Assembly (NCBI RefSeq): GCF_023017165.1
Contig: NZ_JALKBW010000001.1
Location: 2,914,001 to 2,978,000 of the forward strand
Direction: 5' to 3'
DNA: 64,000 nt
Source: Gordonia alkaliphila
Lineage (GTDB): Bacteria; Actinomycetota; Actinomycetes; Mycobacteriales; Mycobacteriaceae
A model generated the notes under the pieces. It had not been told where the DNA came from, made no database searches, and worked only from the letters and a program-made list of their open reading frames with translations. Positions 17,411-25,137 of the stretch are shown in pieces (position 1 is the stretch's first letter; the number at the start of each line of letters is the position of its first letter). Made by a program: the position numbers and the translations under genes.

Positions 17411-17426
17411 AAAGAGGAGATCAACC

Positions 17427-17696
17427 ATGTCGTTGACTGCTGAGCAGAAGAAGGCCGTACTCGCTGAGTACGGCGTCCACGAGACCGACACCGGGTCGCC
17501 CGAGGCACAGATCGCGCTGCTGACCAAGCGCATCACCGACCTCACCGAGCACCTGCGCTTCCACAAGCACGATCACCACAGCCGTCGCGGACTGCTGCTG
17601 ATGGTCGGCCGTCGTCGTCGTCTCCTCAAGTACTTGCAGAGCGTCGATGTCAACCGCTACCGTGCGCTCATCGAGCGCCTGGGCCTGCGTCGCTGA
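17427..17696 (+). CDS. rpsO: 30S ribosomal protein S15
   Basis: S15 is a primary 16S rRNA-binding protein that organises the central domain of the 30S subunit. At 89 aa it has the standard length, with [18 protein letters not shown], the [19 protein letters not shown] rRNA-binding block, and the end [13 protein letters not shown] strong AGAGGAGA Shine-Dalgarno sequence precedes ATG 17427. The upstream leader can fold (see separate entry). A long GC hairpin follows the stop. Confidence 0.98.
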   Translation: MSLTAEQKKAVLAEYGVHETDTGSPEAQIALLTKRITDLTEHLRFHKHDHHSRRGLLLMVGRRRRLLKYLQSVDVNRYRALIERLGLRR

Positions 17697-17717
17697 CCGA
17701 CCTCGCGAAGTTCTCTT

Positions 17718-17754
17718 CGACGGCCGCTGCACCATTCCGGTGCGGCGGCCGTCG
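17718..17754 (+). terminator. Hairpin terminator after rpsO
   Basis: CGACGGCCGCTGCACC (17718-17733) pairs with GGTGCGGCGGCCGTCG (17739-17754) with one mismatch and an ATTCC loop. Only a mixed T/C stretch follows, so termination may be partial. Confidence 0.65.
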
Positions 17755-18192
17755 TCGTTGCAGTAGGCAGGAGGGATGGCCGCCGCGGGCCGATCGGAGG
17801 CCGCGCTGGGGATCCCGATCGCGCAGTGGGCCTGATCACGCCTGCGGTGTCGGCGTCGTCTGAAGGGTGTTTGTGGTCGTCAAGTGCTAGAATTGCCGGG
17901 AACGACGCACTGGTGACGGTGTTTCGGACGTGTAGGCAGACCGGTTTTCGGTAGTGGCTGCCGGACTGTTCATGGATTCCCGTGTCAGGGAATCGTCGAC
18001 GGTCCGGCTGCTTCGATCGAAGGCCGTCGCATGCCGCAGGCTCGCACACGGCGAGCCGCAGAAGTCGCGGCACACATTCCGGCCACTCTCTAGCAGTTCT
18101 CGTTTCGGCGCTGCGCATCCGCGCAGGGCCGCTGCTGCATATCTCGCGGTACGCACAGTTCGTTCCGCGCAACGAAAGGTTTTACCCACTCC
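17755..18192 (+). other. rpsO-pnp intergenic region with promoter and structured pnp leader
   Basis: The stretch holds an extended -10 promoter (TGC-TAGAAT, 17885-17893) and about 290 nt of leader. The leader has three perfect short inverted repeats: GATTCCC/GGGAATC (17975-17994), CTTCGATCGAAG (18011-18022) and GGCTCGC/GCGAGCC (18039-18057). PNPase is autoregulated through a leader stem cut by RNase III in enterobacteria; a similar role here is an inference. Open frames across it do not look coding. Confidence 0.55.
17885..17893 (+). promoter_or_regulatory. Extended -10 promoter of pnp
   Basis: TGCTAGAAT is an extended -10 (TGN plus TAGAAT). It is the best promoter-like sequence ahead of pnp and places the start of transcription near 17900. 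Confidence 0.5.
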
Positions 18193-20412
18193 ATGACTGA
18201 TGTCATCGAAGAATTCGACGAGACCATCACCGAGGTCTCCTGTGTGATCGACAACGGCTCGTTCGGCACGCGGACCATCCGTTTCGAGACGGGCCGTCTG
18301 GCCCTGCAGGCCGCCGGCTCGGTCGTCGCCTACCTGGACGAGGGCACCATGATCCTCTCCACCACCACCGCGTCGAAGAACCCGAAGGATCACTTCGACT
18401 TCTTCCCGCTGACCGTCGACGTCGAAGAGCGGATGTACGCCGCCGGACGTATCCCGGGCTCGTTCTTCCGTCGTGAAGGCCGCCCGTCGACCGACGCGAT
18501 CCTGACCTGCCGTCTGATCGACCGTCCGCTGCGCCCGTCCTTCGTCGACGGCCTGCGCAACGAGATTCAGGTCGTCGAGACCATCATGTCGCTCGACCCG
18601 AACGACCTGTACGACGTCGTCGCGATCAACGCGGCCTCGGCGTCCACGCAGATCGCCGGTCTGCCGTTCTCCGGCCCGGTCGGCGGCGTCCGCGTCGCGC
18701 TGATCGGCACCCAGTGGGTGGCGTTCCCGACCGTCGAGCAGCTCGAAGGCGCCGTCTTCGACATGGTCGTCGCCGGTCGCGTCACCGACGCCGGTGACGT
18801 CGCCATCATGATGGTCGAGGCCGAGGCCACCGACAACGTGCTCGCGCTGATCGAGGCCGGCGGCCAGGCGCCCTCGGAGACCATCGTCGCCGAGGGTCTG
18901 GAAGCCGCGAAGCCGTTCATCGCGCAGCTGTGCGAGGCGCAGAAGCAGCTGGCTGCCGCGTCGTCGAAGGCTACCCGCGAGTTCCCGCTGTTCCTCCCGT
19001 ACCAGGACGACGTCTACGCCGCCGTCGCCGAGTTCGCGACCGATCGCCTCAGCGAGGTGCTGTCCATCGCGGGCAAGCAGGAGCGCGACGACGCCACTGA
19101 CGCACTCAAGGGCGATGTCCTCGAGGCGCTGGGCGGCAAGTTCGAAGGCCGCGAGAGCGAGATCGGCGGTGCGTTCCGTTCGCTGACCAAGAAGGTCGTG
19201 CGCCAGCGCATCCTCACCGATCACTTCCGTATCGACGGCCGCGGCATTACCGACATCCGCGAGCTGTCTGCGGAGCTCAGCGTCATCCCGCGCGCCCACG
19301 GCTCGGCGCTGTTCGAGCGCGGCGAGACCCAGATCCTCGGTGTGACCACCCTGGACATGGTGAAGATGGCCCAGCAGATCGACTCCCTCGGGCCGGAGAC
19401 CTCCAAGCGCTACATGCACCACTACAACTTCCCGCCGTACTCGACCGGTGAGACCGGCCGCGTGGGCTCGCCCAAGCGCCGCGAGATCGGCCACGGCGCG
19501 CTCGCCGAGCGGGCTATCGTGCCCGTGCTGCCGAGCGTGGAAGAGTTCCCGTACGCGATCCGTCAGGTGTCCGAGGCACTCGGCTCCAACGGCTCCACCT
19601 CGATGGGCTCGGTCTGCGCCGCGACCCTGTCGCTGCTGAACGCCGGTGTGCCGCTGAAGGCTCCCGTCGCCGGTATCGCCATGGGCCTGGTCTCCGACGA
19701 GGTCACCATCGACGGCAAGACCGAGACGCGCTACGTCGCCCTCACCGACATCCTCGGCGCCGAAGATGCCTTCGGCGACATGGACTTCAAGGTCGCCGGC
19801 ACCAAGGACTTCGTGACCGCTCTGCAGCTGGACACCAAGCTCGACGGCATCCCGTCGTCGGTCCTGGCCGGCGCGCTGAGCCAGGCCAAGCAGGCTCGCC
19901 AGACCATCCTGGACGTCATCGCCGAGGCGATCGACGAGCCGGACGAGATGAGCCCGTACGCTCCGCGGATCACCACCATCAAGATTCCGATGGACAAGAT
20001 CGGCGAGCTGATCGGCCCCAAGGGCAAGACGATCAACGGTATCACCGAGGAGACCGGCGCCAACATCTCGATCGAGGACGACGGCACCGTGTTCATCGGC
20101 GCCGCCGACGGTCTCTCGGCGCAGGCTGCGATCGACAAGGTCAACGCCATCGCCAACCCTCAGCTCCCCAAGGTGGGCGAGCGCTTCCTCGGCACGGTCG
20201 TCAAGACCGCTCCGTTCGGCGCCTTCGTCTCGCTGCTGCCCGGTCGTGACGGCCTGGTGCACATCAGCAAGCTGGGCAACGGCAAGCGCATCGGCAAGGT
20301 CGAAGACGTGGTAAACGTCGGCGACAAGCTGCAGGTGGAGATCGCCGACATCGACGAGCGCGGCAAGATCAGCCTCGTTCCGGTGCAGGCCGAGGCTCCC
20401 GCCGACGCCTGA
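18193..20412 (+). CDS. pnp: Polyribonucleotide nucleotidyltransferase (PNPase)
   Basis: PNPase degrades RNA 3' to 5' by phosphorolysis and, in actinobacteria, can also add 3' tails. The product is 739 aa. A first RNase PH-like core (about 20-150) and an alpha-helical linker precede the catalytic second PH core (about 330-560) with [15 protein letters not shown], then [21 protein letters not shown] domain ([17 protein letters not shown], near 613) and an S1 domain ([20 protein letters not shown], near 667) follow. In M. tuberculosis a pepR-type peptidase gene follows pnp; here a terminator follows instead. Confidence 0.98.
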   Translation: MTDVIEEFDETITEVSCVIDNGSFGTRTIRFETGRLALQAAGSVVAYLDEGTMILSTTTASKNPKDHFDFFPLTVDVEERMYAAGRIPGSFFRREGRPSTDAILTCRLIDRPLRPSFVDGLRNEIQVVETIMSLDPNDLYDVVAINAASASTQIAGLPFSGPVGGVRVALIGTQWVAFPTVEQLEGAVFDMVVAGRVTDAGDVAIMMVEAEATDNVLALIEAGGQAPSETIVAEGLEAAKPFIAQLCEAQKQLAAASSKATREFPLFLPYQDDVYAAVAEFATDRLSEVLSIAGKQERDDATDALKGDVLEALGGKFEGRESEIGGAFRSLTKKVVRQRILTDHFRIDGRGITDIRELSAELSVIPRAHGSALFERGETQILGVTTLDMVKMAQQIDSLGPETSKRYMHHYNFPPYSTGETGRVGSPKRREIGHGALAERAIVPVLPSVEEFPYAIRQVSEALGSNGSTSMGSVCAATLSLLNAGVPLKAPVAGIAMGLVSDEVTIDGKTETRYVALTDILGAEDAFGDMDFKVAGTKDFVTALQLDTKLDGIPSSVLAGALSQAKQARQTILDVIAEAIDEPDEMSPYAPRITTIKIPMDKIGELIGPKGKTINGITEETGANISIEDDGTVFIGAADGLSAQAAIDKVNAIANPQLPKVGERFLGTVVKTAPFGAFVSLLPGRDGLVHISKLGNGKRIGKVEDVVNVGDKLQVEIADIDERGKISLVPVQAEAPADA

Positions 20413-20737
20413 TCTCGCTGATCAGCATGACCGGCTAGCCCGGTAACGCCACTCCGGCCCGCGACTCCCACTGGGAGCCGCGGGCCGGAGTCGTCTGCAC
20501 CCCGCCCGATTCTGGCGTGTCGCGACCCTGCTCCCGGGTCGCCGACGGAGCCCCGCGCTCGACCCGGCAACAGAGTCGCGAAACGCGGGGAAGAATGGTC
20601 GGGGAGGGGAGTGGCGGCGCGGTGTGCGCCTGCGGTATGCGGGGAAGGTTCGGGGCGTGGACGCCAGAACTCTGAGAACTCGTACGCGGAGGAGGGATGG
20701 TGCGTGGTGGGGCGAAGGTGTGGGGGAGACTGGGGAG
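20413..20737. other. Intergenic region after pnp
   Basis: Apart from the hairpin at 20451-20491, I see nothing gene-like. A purine-rich stretch (20680-20737) ends in GGGGAG just before the ATG of the next small membrane protein gene. Confidence 0.6.
20451..20491 (+). terminator. Hairpin terminator of pnp
   Basis: ACTCCGGCCCGCG (20451-20463) and CGCGGGCCGGAGT (20479-20491) are perfect 13-nt arms. The loop itself contains a small CTCCCA/TGGGAG stem, so the whole can stack. A long GC stem without a T-run is typical of this group. Confidence 0.75.
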
Positions 20738-20965
20738 ATGAGCGACGATCGGGAGTCCGTGAGCACGGCGCAGGCGACTGAGCGCCGCAGCGAGAGGTTC
20801 GACCGGCAGACGGGCCTCCGTTACCTGGCCGCGCTGCTGCTGTTCTTGGCTGCGCTGGTCACGCTGCTGAGCGTCGACGCCGGCGACGACAAGACCGTTG
20901 ACCGGTTCCTCGCGGTGATTCTGGTGAGCGCGCTCGTCGTCGCCATCACGTCGCTGCGGCGATGA
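20738..20965 (+). CDS. Small hypothetical membrane protein, 75 aa
   Basis: I do not recognise the family. A charged N-terminal half (MSDDRESVSTAQATERRSER) precedes two hydrophobic segments: YLAALLLFLAALVTLLSV (about 29-46) and FLAVILVSALVVAIT (about 57-71). It ends SLRR, so both ends are probably cytoplasmic. ATG 20738 was preferred over the upstream frame from 20624 because that part is Arg-rich and unlike a protein N-terminus. A perfect hairpin follows the stop. Function unknown. Confidence 0.65.
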   Translation: MSDDRESVSTAQATERRSERFDRQTGLRYLAALLLFLAALVTLLSVDAGDDKTVDRFLAVILVSALVVAITSLRR

Positions 20966-20972
20966 CGCCGTA

Positions 20973-21003
20973 GTCGACCGGTCGGGGATGCCGACCGGTC
21001 GAC
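20973..21003. terminator. Bidirectional hairpin terminator between convergent genes
   Basis: GTCGACCGGTCGG (20973-20985) and CCGACCGGTCGAC (20991-21003) are perfect 13-bp arms with a GGATG loop, between the small membrane protein gene and the convergent ceramidase gene. Confidence 0.75.
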
Positions 21004-21015
21004 GAACCTACGGGG

Positions 21016-23061
21016 TCAGCCGACCTCGATGGGGCCGGAGTTGCCGCTGAACTCGGTGAGCTTGCCCGACGCCGCCTTGGCGTCGCCGTAGTAGCGGATT
21101 CGGTAGCGACCGGCCGCCGAGCGCGGGATGCGCCAGGTCACGGTGACCTTGGAGGCCGACGGGCTGCCGCCGGGGCGGACCCACTTGAGTTCGGTGGACT
21201 CGTGGTCGTCGTCGTAGGCCACCTGCCAGCCGGTGTCGGTGTGCTTCTCGACGGCGAAGTAGCCCTTGGTGTTGCGGCCGCGGCGGATCTTGTTGGTGGG
21301 GTAGGCGCCGCAGAAGTCGACGGCGACGGTGGCCCCGGGCTTCGCCTTGCCGGGCACCTTGGAGACCACCTGGCCGAAGCGCTTGCCCGGCATCGGGGTG
21401 TCGGCCGGCTGGGCGCCGAGCAGGTCGGGCTGCAGCCCGCTGCGGTCGCTGGGCCGGGTGCCGACGGGCACGCGACGGCCGCGAGCCATGGCGCGGGCGA
21501 GGTGGTCGAACTCCTGCATGTACGCACACAGCGTCCAGCGACCGAACAGCGTCGCGCCGCCCTCGTACTGCTGCTCGCCGTACTCCTCCGGCGTGGTGGC
21601 GTACTGGCTGTAGCCGTTCGAATAGCCTTGCAGCAGAACGTTTTCCAGCGGGACCTTCAGCGCGTCGGCGACGATACGACGGATCCGCAGACCGGCGACG
21701 ATCGTCGACTCGGCGGGCATCGCGGCCAGCACCAGATCACCGATGCGGATCAGCTGGATCGGCAGATTCTGCTCCACCCACGAGCGCGGGGGCAGGATGC
21801 CGAGCGGGAACAGCTCGGCCTTGGGCGCCTGCGCGTAGACCATCCACGGATCCGGTGTCGGCACCGCGCCGGCACCGAGCGCGAGGGTCAGCTGATTGCG
21901 CATGCCCTCCTTCAGGATCGCCAGCTGGCTCCGGGTGTTGTCCTCCATGCTGGTCGCGGCGGAGGCCAGACCCATCATGGCCGGGGCGGTGCGGGCGGCC
22001 TTGCCGTTGGGCGTGTAGGCGCCGTCGATTCGGGTGTCCGCCATGTTCACGTACTTGGTGGCCGAATCGATGCCACCGCGGATCGGGCGGGCGGCGCCGA
22101 GCGCGGCCTGCCCGGCGTGATCCTGGCGCTGACCGATCATGATGTTGTTGGTGCGGTTGCTCTCGGTGGGGCCGCCGGGATTCATCTTGCGCAGCCACAG
22201 GTTGGGCGTCATGTCGCCGGCGTTGGTCTGCGCGTGCGCCACGATCGCGGTCCCGTCGCGCTGCTCGGCGAGGTACGACGCGTAGCCCTTGTTGTCCGGA
22301 CCGATCTGGAAGTTGGCGTCGGTGAGCGACGTGCCGTGCGTGGCGAACCAGACGATCTCACCGATCGACGTGCCGCCCTGACGCAGCCGCAGTGCGGTGA
22401 CCTGCGGGTCGATCTTCTCCGGGAAGTACTTGCGGTCGGCCGCCGGGTTCCGGTCGAACGCGGGCTGCGAACGGTTCGCGCTGGCATTGTGCAGTTCGCT
22501 GAAACCGAGCTCGACGGTGCCCGGTGCCAGCGAGTCGTGCGCCTGCGCGACGGCCTCGAGCAGACCGGCGAGCTCGGCCTCGAACGAGTTGTGCCGGTGG
22601 CCCATCGACGCCAGCGTGTACGCGTAGTCCCACGAGGTACCGCCGCACGAGTTGTGGTTGTGCGTGGCGTTAATGTTGACGTTGTGCTCGTTGTACAGGT
22701 TGCCGTAGCGACGACGCAGCTCCGCCAGCAACCGCATGTGGTGCGAGGTGAACACGCAGCCGATGTCGGCGGTGATGAACAGGACGCGGTGGCCGGTGGC
22801 GGCGTCGGCGATGACGTAGGCGCGCGCCCAGGTGCGCTGCAGGAGGCCCTCGGCCACCTGCTCGGCATCCGAGTAGCCCATCATGCCCTGGCCCGCGATC
22901 GCGCCGGTCATGTCGCCCTTGCCCGCGCCCACCAGGTAGCCGGAGCCGCCGGGTTCGGCGGCCGCCGGAGAGTCGATGCTGCCGGTCGCCGCGAGGGCTC
23001 CGACTCCGACAGCGGTGACGGCGGTGGCCTGCAGAAGACTGCGGCGCGAGAAGTCGGACAA
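21016..23061 (-). CDS. Neutral/alkaline ceramidase family, Tat-exported
   Basis: Neutral ceramidases hydrolyse ceramide to sphingosine and fatty acid using a Zn2+ site. This 681-aa protein has a twin-arginine-type signal (SRRSLLQATAVTAVGVGALAA, cleavage near PAAAEPGG). Zn2+ ligand blocks match the family: NATHNHNSCGG (near 133), WFATHGTSL (near 239), MPAESTIVAG (near 450) and GYSNGYSQYATT (near 476). The nucleophile loop reads NAGDMTPN (near 276) where characterised enzymes have GD-V/L-SPN, so Thr replaces Ser. An Ig-like C-terminal domain (about 560-681) is also usual. The TTG start is set by a GGGAG Shine-Dalgarno sequence 6-10 nt upstream. A KstR-like box lies just upstream. Confidence 0.9.
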   Translation of the reverse strand: MSDFSRRSLLQATAVTAVGVGALAATGSIDSPAAAEPGGSGYLVGAGKGDMTGAIAGQGMMGYSDAEQVAEGLLQRTWARAYVIADAATGHRVLFITADIGCVFTSHHMRLLAELRRRYGNLYNEHNVNINATHNHNSCGGTSWDYAYTLASMGHRHNSFEAELAGLLEAVAQAHDSLAPGTVELGFSELHNASANRSQPAFDRNPAADRKYFPEKIDPQVTALRLRQGGTSIGEIVWFATHGTSLTDANFQIGPDNKGYASYLAEQRDGTAIVAHAQTNAGDMTPNLWLRKMNPGGPTESNRTNNIMIGQRQDHAGQAALGAARPIRGGIDSATKYVNMADTRIDGAYTPNGKAARTAPAMMGLASAATSMEDNTRSQLAILKEGMRNQLTLALGAGAVPTPDPWMVYAQAPKAELFPLGILPPRSWVEQNLPIQLIRIGDLVLAAMPAESTIVAGLRIRRIVADALKVPLENVLLQGYSNGYSQYATTPEEYGEQQYEGGATLFGRWTLCAYMQEFDHLARAMARGRRVPVGTRPSDRSGLQPDLLGAQPADTPMPGKRFGQVVSKVPGKAKPGATVAVDFCGAYPTNKIRRGRNTKGYFAVEKHTDTGWQVAYDDDHESTELKWVRPGGSPSASKVTVTWRIPRSAAGRYRIRYYGDAKAASGKLTEFSGNSGPIEVG

Positions 23062-23077
23062 CGATGCTCCCGAGAAA

Positions 23078-23091
23078 TAGAACCTGTTCTA
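23078..23091. promoter_or_regulatory. KstR-like operator upstream of the ceramidase gene
   Basis: TAGAACCTGTTCTA is a perfect 14-bp palindrome that fits the KstR pattern TNNAACNNGTTNNA, the motif of the cholesterol-catabolism repressor in mycobacteria and rhodococci. It lies 17-30 bp before the start codon, where a bound repressor would block transcription. A related TetR regulator could also use it. Confidence 0.6.
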
Positions 23092-23127
23092 ACTCGCGTC
23101 AGGATAGCCGACCGCCGTTGACCGCTG

Positions 23128-24591
23128 TCACGCGCGTGCGTCGATGGCGTCCTGCAGCTCCTGTCCGGACATCTTCTTGCCGCGCAGGGGGTAGACGAAC
23201 AGGGCCAAGGCTGCGCCGATCGCTGCCGCGGCCGCACCGATGATGAAGCACAGTTTGAAGGCGTCCAGCGTCGGTAGCGGGTGTCCGCCGAGGTCGATGG
23301 TGTTGCTGGTCAAGACCACTGCCATCACCGCGCCGGCCAGCGTGGTCCCGACCGAGCGGGCGAGACCGTTGAGGCCCACGCTGGCGGCGGCCTCGGCGGG
23401 CGGCACGTTCTCCAGGATCAACGTCGGCATCGCGGCGTAGCCGATGCCCACGCCCGCCGACCCGATGCACGTGGCGATCAACAGCTGCCAGGGCGCGCCG
23501 GTGAGGAAGACGGCCAACACGTAGCCGCCGGCGAGTACGAAGCCGCCGAGGGCGAGGGTGCGTCGACCGCCGATGGTGGACAGCAGCTTGCTCGACACCG
23601 GTGCGAACACGAGCATCATGAGGCCGCCCGGCGCCATCCAGAGGCCGGTGGCCAGGATCGACTGGCCGAGGCCGAATCCGGTGGCCGCCGGCATTCCCAG
23701 GAGCTGCGGGACGACGATGGCCTGGGCCATCATACCGAAGCCGATCAGGACGGCGGCGAGGTTGGTCATCAGCACGGGGCGCTGCGACAGGGTGCGCAGT
23801 TCCACCAGCGGATCGTCGCTGCGCATTTCGAACCAGCCCCAGAGCAGCAGCACGGCGACGCCGCCGATCAGCAGGCCGAGGGTCAGGCCGCTGGTCCAAT
23901 CCCAATCGTTGCCCTTGGAGACGCCGACGAGGAAGGCGACGAGACCAGTCGCCAGGCCGATCGCGCCGAGCCAGTCCAAGGACCCTTCCTGGGCGTCACG
24001 CACATGGGGGAGCAGGAACAGCGAGAGCAGTGCCATCACCGCGGCCAGGCCGAGCGAGACCCAGAAGAGTGCGTGCCAGTCGAGCGAGTCGGCGATCCAG
24101 GCTGCGAGCGGCAGGCCCAGGGCGCCGCCGACGCCCAGCATGGCGCTGATGGCGGCCACCGCGGTGTTGATCATCCGCACGGGCGCCACTTCGCGCACGA
24201 AGCTGATGGCGACCGGGATGTAGCCCATGGCCAGGCCCTGCAGGACGCGGCCGACGAGCATCGGCGCCAGTGAGTCGGAGAGGGCGCAGATGAGGGAACC
24301 GACAAGGAGGATGAGGGCCGATGTCACCAGCACCGGCTTCTTGCCGAACAGGTCGGCGAGGCGACCGGCCACCGGCATCGCCACCGCGCCACCGAGCAGG
24401 GTGGCGGTGACCACCCAGGAGGCGTTCGACGACGAGGTGCCGAGCAGTTCGGGGAGTTCCACCTGGATGGGGATCACCAGCGACTGCATGAGCGAGGCGA
24501 AGAGGCTCGAAAGGCCCAAGACGCCGATGATCAGGATCGGGTTCACCGAGCTGGTGGCGCGCGGGGTCGCGGCCTTGCCGGGGAGATTCAC
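23128..24591 (-). CDS. MFS drug:H+ antiporter, DHA2 (14-TMS) family
   Basis: This 487-aa transporter has 14 predicted hydrophobic segments and the DHA2 motifs LATALLGGAVAMPVAGRLADLFGKKP (motif A: GRLADLFGKK, near 85) and GRVLQGLAMGYIPVA (motif B, near 125), with a motif C-like GVGGALGLPLAAW near 160. It probably exports a hydrophobic toxic compound. A MarR regulator is divergent 93 bp away, with two matching operators between them, so the regulator most likely controls this pump. The export substrate cannot be deduced. Confidence 0.9.
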   Translation of the reverse strand: MNLPGKAATPRATSSVNPILIIGVLGLSSLFASLMQSLVIPIQVELPELLGTSSSNASWVVTATLLGGAVAMPVAGRLADLFGKKPVLVTSALILLVGSLICALSDSLAPMLVGRVLQGLAMGYIPVAISFVREVAPVRMINTAVAAISAMLGVGGALGLPLAAWIADSLDWHALFWVSLGLAAVMALLSLFLLPHVRDAQEGSLDWLGAIGLATGLVAFLVGVSKGNDWDWTSGLTLGLLIGGVAVLLLWGWFEMRSDDPLVELRTLSQRPVLMTNLAAVLIGFGMMAQAIVVPQLLGMPAATGFGLGQSILATGLWMAPGGLMMLVFAPVSSKLLSTIGGRRTLALGGFVLAGGYVLAVFLTGAPWQLLIATCIGSAGVGIGYAAMPTLILENVPPAEAAASVGLNGLARSVGTTLAGAVMAVVLTSNTIDLGGHPLPTLDAFKLCFIIGAAAAAIGAALALFVYPLRGKKMSGQELQDAIDARA

Positions 24592-24612
24592 GTAGGTTGT
24601 CCTTATCCGCTG

Positions 24613-24627
24613 TGTGTAAGTTACACA
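24613..24627. promoter_or_regulatory. MarR-type operator, site 1
   Basis: TGTGTAAGTTACACA is a 15-bp palindrome in the MFS-marR divergent region. Its centre is 22 bp from that of site 2, so both lie on the same helix face. Confidence 0.65.
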
Positions 24628-24634
24628 GCTAAAT

Positions 24635-24649
24635 TGTGTAGGTTACACA
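24635..24649. promoter_or_regulatory. MarR-type operator, site 2
   Basis: TGTGTAGGTTACACA repeats site 1 with one change in the centre. The pair most likely binds the adjacent MarR protein and represses both divergent promoters. Confidence 0.65.
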
Positions 24650-24684
24650 TTGATGGTTCGAGGTAGAACCCAGGAAGGTTCGAC

Positions 24685-25137
24685 GTGACGCAGGACACGG
24701 TGGGCGACGATCAGAGTCGTCGGCTTGCGGGGGCTTTGGCCCGAATGGAGACCTATCGGCGGCATCGTCGGGAAGAGGGGGGCATCGGCGCCGCCGACCT
24801 TCGATTGCTGTGGCTGCTGGTGGAGTCCGGGCCGCAGACCCTGAGTGAGATCACCGGGGCGCTCGGGCTGGAACGGTCGACGGTGAACCGCCAGGTCAAT
24901 GCCGCGGTCGATGCCGGACTGCTCGCCAAAGAGCGGGTGCCCCACTCGAGCGCGCACTGCGTTCACCTGACCGAGATCGGGCGGGCCGCGTTCGACGCCG
25001 CCGCGCAGCGCGCACTCGACGTGATCGACGAGACGCTGGCGCAGTTGGGGCCGTCGGACGCGGCCGTACTGGTCGACCTCGTGGAAAGGTTCGTTGCCGC
25101 CTACGGGCGGCAGATTAGTGGTGCACTGAAGGAATGA
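24685..25137 (+). CDS. MarR family transcriptional regulator
   Basis: This 150-aa protein has the winged-helix MarR fold. LRLLWLLVESGPQTLSEIT and GLERSTVNRQVNAAVDAGL form the helix-turn-helix (about 38-76), and KERVPHSSAHCVHLTEIGRA the wing. Terminal helices form the dimer interface. GTG 24685 follows a GGAAGG Shine-Dalgarno sequence. It is divergent from the MFS exporter, with two palindromic operators between, and overlaps the amidase gene by 4 nt (ATGA), so marR and the amidase form one operon. The inducing ligand is unknown; the amidase may act on it or on a related compound. Confidence 0.9.
   Translation: MTQDTVGDDQSRRLAGALARMETYRRHRREEGGIGAADLRLLWLLVESGPQTLSEITGALGLERSTVNRQVNAAVDAGLLAKERVPHSSAHCVHLTEIGRAAFDAAAQRALDVIDETLAQLGPSDAAVLVDLVERFVAAYGRQISGALKE

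Noticed and set aside
17954..18196. Leader peptide overlapping the pnp start
   Set aside because: It lacks a ribosome-binding site and GC3 bias; the RNA hairpins explain the sequence better.
17887..20262. Long minus-strand open frame opposite pnp
   Set aside because: It reads as the antisense of PNPase with no protein-like features; PNPase on the plus strand is complete.
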